DNA of 64,000 nucleotides from UBA2227 sp036677505 (GTDB taxonomy: Bacteria; Bacillota_I; Bacilli_A; Erysipelotrichales; Erysipelotrichaceae), in assembly GCA_036677505.1 (NCBI GenBank), contig JAVBWK010000011.1:21453-85452 (forward strand), read 5' to 3'. Of the stretch, positions 62,557-64,000 are shown piece by piece. The translations under genes were made by a program, and so were the position numbers. The notes under the pieces are model-generated. The model ran no database searches. It was given only the letters and a program-made list of their open reading frames with translations, and was not told the origin of the DNA. The stretch's first letter is position 1. Every line of letters starts with the position of its first letter.

Positions 62557-63304
62557 GTATACCAAAAGCAAATTGAATACACCAACCATTTATATGCTGG
62601 GCGGATTTGGCAGGGTATTGACCCAAGCGATGATCGATCGCCGCGTTAATGTCCTCAAGTGCGCTCACACCATCACCCACCAGCAAACCATCCAAGCCGG
62701 CATTGGAAAAGCATGCTTTGATTGTTGTGGGTTGATTAAGGGGTACTTGTGGGAACAGCGACCGGGAGTCGTCCAGTACAACTTTCCCAAAGGTTCCGAT
62801 CAGAATGTTCGGATGATGTACAACGATTGTCCCAAGAAGGGAGATCTGAAGGATATGCCGGATCTTCCAGGGATCCTCGTCTTTACTCAGAATTTGGGAC
62901 ATGTGGGTATATATATAGGAAAGGATGACCAGGGCAACCGGCAATACATTGAATCGACTCCTGCTTGGAAGAAATGGGGAGTTACCCAGAGCAACGATAC
63001 GATCCGTACATGGGCTTATTGGGGAAGTTATAATTACATCGATTATGTGAGTAATGAAACTCCCACTTCGCTCAAACCTGGGGACATCGTTTATGTTCAT
63101 GGTGTAGGACGATCCAGCAGCTTAGGGTCAGGAAGAACGACCCCAACCTATAAAAACAAACGTATGAAAATCATTAAACACTTACCAAATGCTCCTTACT
63201 CCTTTGGATGTTCAACCCTGACTCATGCACCGGAAGGAGAGGTCGGGTCTCGCTATATCACCGCTTATTTCAAACATACATCGTTATTCAAGGAACGGCA
63301 ATGA
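62528..63304 (+). CDS. Endolysin with NlpC/P60-like domain
   Basis: The 258-residue protein has a Cys/His papain-like domain: ACFDCCGLIKGYLW with Cys66 as likely nucleophile and GHVGIYIG with His125, as in NlpC/P60 or CHAP lysins that cut peptide bonds in peptidoglycan. The C-terminal part (SLKPGDIVYVHGVGRSSSLGSG to GSRYITAYF) looks like a wall-binding SH3-like domain. It starts with TTG after AGGAGG, overlapping the small gene before. It overlaps the next gene by four bases (ATGA). Confidence 0.8.
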   Translation: MSKTNLGLVEYTKSKLNTPTIYMLGGFGRVLTQAMIDRRVNVLKCAHTITHQQTIQAGIGKACFDCCGLIKGYLWEQRPGVVQYNFPKGSDQNVRMMYNDCPKKGDLKDMPDLPGILVFTQNLGHVGIYIGKDDQGNRQYIESTPAWKKWGVTQSNDTIRTWAYWGSYNYIDYVSNETPTSLKPGDIVYVHGVGRSSSLGSGRTTPTYKNKRMKIIKHLPNAPYSFGCSTLTHAPEGEVGSRYITAYFKHTSLFKERQ

Positions 63305-63582
63305 CCCCCGACACGTCCTTCAGCATATCGGTCATCATAGCGTTGGTCGGTTGCTTTGTGGGTCTGGCCGGTTGGATACGCGGAAGAGATACCCGGATCA
63401 TCAATGATTCTGAGTGGAAAGGGATGGTCAACGCGAAGCTGGATATGGCCATTGGACTCAGAAAGGATCATGACGAGCTTCAGGACCGACACAACCAGCA
63501 CTCTGAACGGATTGGAAGGGTAGAAGAGTCGACCAAAGCAGCACATCGTCGAATCGATGCCATTGAAACAAAAATCAAATAA
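63301..63582 (+). CDS. Membrane-anchored coiled-coil protein (XhlA/holin-associated type)
   Basis: The 93-residue protein has one membrane segment (about 9-26) and a coiled-coil tail (DHDELQDRHNQHSERIGRVEESTKAAHRRIDAIETKIK). This form fits XhlA-like or Rz-like lysis helpers. It overlaps the lysin gene as ATGA and is the last gene of the late operon. Confidence 0.65.
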   Translation: MTPDTSFSISVIIALVGCFVGLAGWIRGRDTRIINDSEWKGMVNAKLDMAIGLRKDHDELQDRHNQHSERIGRVEESTKAAHRRIDAIETKIK

Positions 63583-63583
63583 A

Positions 63584-63612
63584 AGGGCTGCGAGAGTAAA
63601 TCGCAGCCTTTA
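63584..63612 (+). terminator. Terminator of the late operon
   Basis: GGCTGCGA and TCGCAGCC form a perfect 8-bp stem with loop GAGTAAA, followed by TTTAT. It begins just after the last late gene and can also end the short reverse gene behind it. Confidence 0.8.
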
Positions 63613-63614
63613 TA

Positions 63615-63725
63615 CTACATCAAAATCAAATCAATTATCTGTTCTTCAAATTGCTCTAGTACCTGATGAATGCGAATCTCAGCAATTGCTTCACCAAACA
63701 TTTCGATTACAAATGATAGTTCCAT
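63615..63725 (-). CDS. Very small protein at the right edge of the prophage
   Basis: On the reverse strand ATG 63725 has GGGGTGAG before it and opens a 36-codon frame: MELSFVIEMFGEAIAEIRIH, then QVLEQFEEQIIDLILM. The amphipathic helical sequence and good ribosome binding site support it, but no family is known. Confidence 0.5.
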   Translation of the reverse strand: MELSFVIEMFGEAIAEIRIHQVLEQFEEQIIDLILM

Positions 63726-64000
63726 TATCTCACCCCCTACTATTAATTATGCTTCAGTTCCAAAAATCCCTTGTTTTTTCTTCAAATTTTGTGACAGCAG
63801 TAACAAATAAATATCATAAATGTCATTTTTAATTGATGAACACAGATTAATCTCTATTATATTATCAACCGTTCATAACCTTGGCGGTAGTATAAAATAT
63901 TTTGTGTAAACGCATTGTCTATAGATTTCAACTTCTATAGAAAAAGGAAGCTCAAACTTGTACAATGATTGTGCAACCAAACATGAACAAGGAGTGCTTC
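63726..64000. other. AT-rich right end of the window
   Basis: No gene or RNA is visible. The right prophage junction is expected here or beyond, but no copy of the 30.3-33.0 kb att-like motifs is present, so the attR site is not identified. Confidence 0.4.

Noticed and set aside
63726..64000. The right attachment site of the prophage
   Set aside because: No repeat shared with 30.3-33.6 kb was found in these bases, so it is left unassigned.

Overview
The window comes from a Gram-positive type bacterium, probably Bacillota and possibly Erysipelotrichia-like; the taxon is an inference. Genes carry strong AGGAGG-type ribosome binding sites, TGA works as a stop codon (so not a mycoplasma code), and the prophage encodes a peptidoglycan-hydrolase-like lysin. 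Most prophage head genes are HK97-like.

Bases 1-14,230 are chromosomal background. They hold the end of a cytosine-deaminase-like amidohydrolase, carbamate kinase, nucleoside diphosphate kinase, a lipoprotein with a molybdopterin-binding domain, a PiT phosphate transporter with its DUF47 partner, a methyltransferase, PlsY, two TIGR02206 membrane proteins, and a DUF302 protein. A small probable copper-response operon follows (CsoR-like operator, HMA protein, CueP). A very large glycoside-phosphorylase-like protein with a cre-like site upstream closes the region.

Bases 14,460-33,000 are an AT-rich, scarred accessory island. It contains a secreted amidase gene split by a stop codon, an IS3-family element, two successive bacteriocin-like modules (secreted peptide, DUF1430-type membrane protein, ABC ATPase), and a lipoprotein/ABC/permease set whose lipoprotein and permease genes are each interrupted by TAA. 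Between them lie fossils of a prophage related to the resident one (terminase/HNH and ParB-methylase fragments), a truncated IS end and a likely IS30 remnant. A three-gene cargo, including a uracil-DNA-glycosylase-like protein, sits between two copies of an approximately 115-bp direct repeat with att-like character.

Bases 33,000-63,600 are a nearly complete siphovirus prophage. From left to right: integrase, CI-type repressor, divergent Cro-like gene, early genes including a second tyrosine recombinase, replisome organizer and DnaC-like loader, ArpU-like regulator, ParB-domain methyltransferase, terminases, HK97-type head genes, tail genes with a G/GT frameshift, fibre genes, and holin/lysin. 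Between the methyltransferase and the terminase genes the phage carries a foreign AT-rich block: a small interrupted gene, an IS1202-like element with 26-bp target duplications, and a TetR-DegV-ABC exporter cassette.

The most notable points are five genes interrupted by an in-frame TAA with an open frame continuing after it, the two paired peptide/ABC modules with unfamiliar precursors, the nested prophage fossils, and the repeat-bounded cargo. All calls were made by reading the sequence; no database search was possible.
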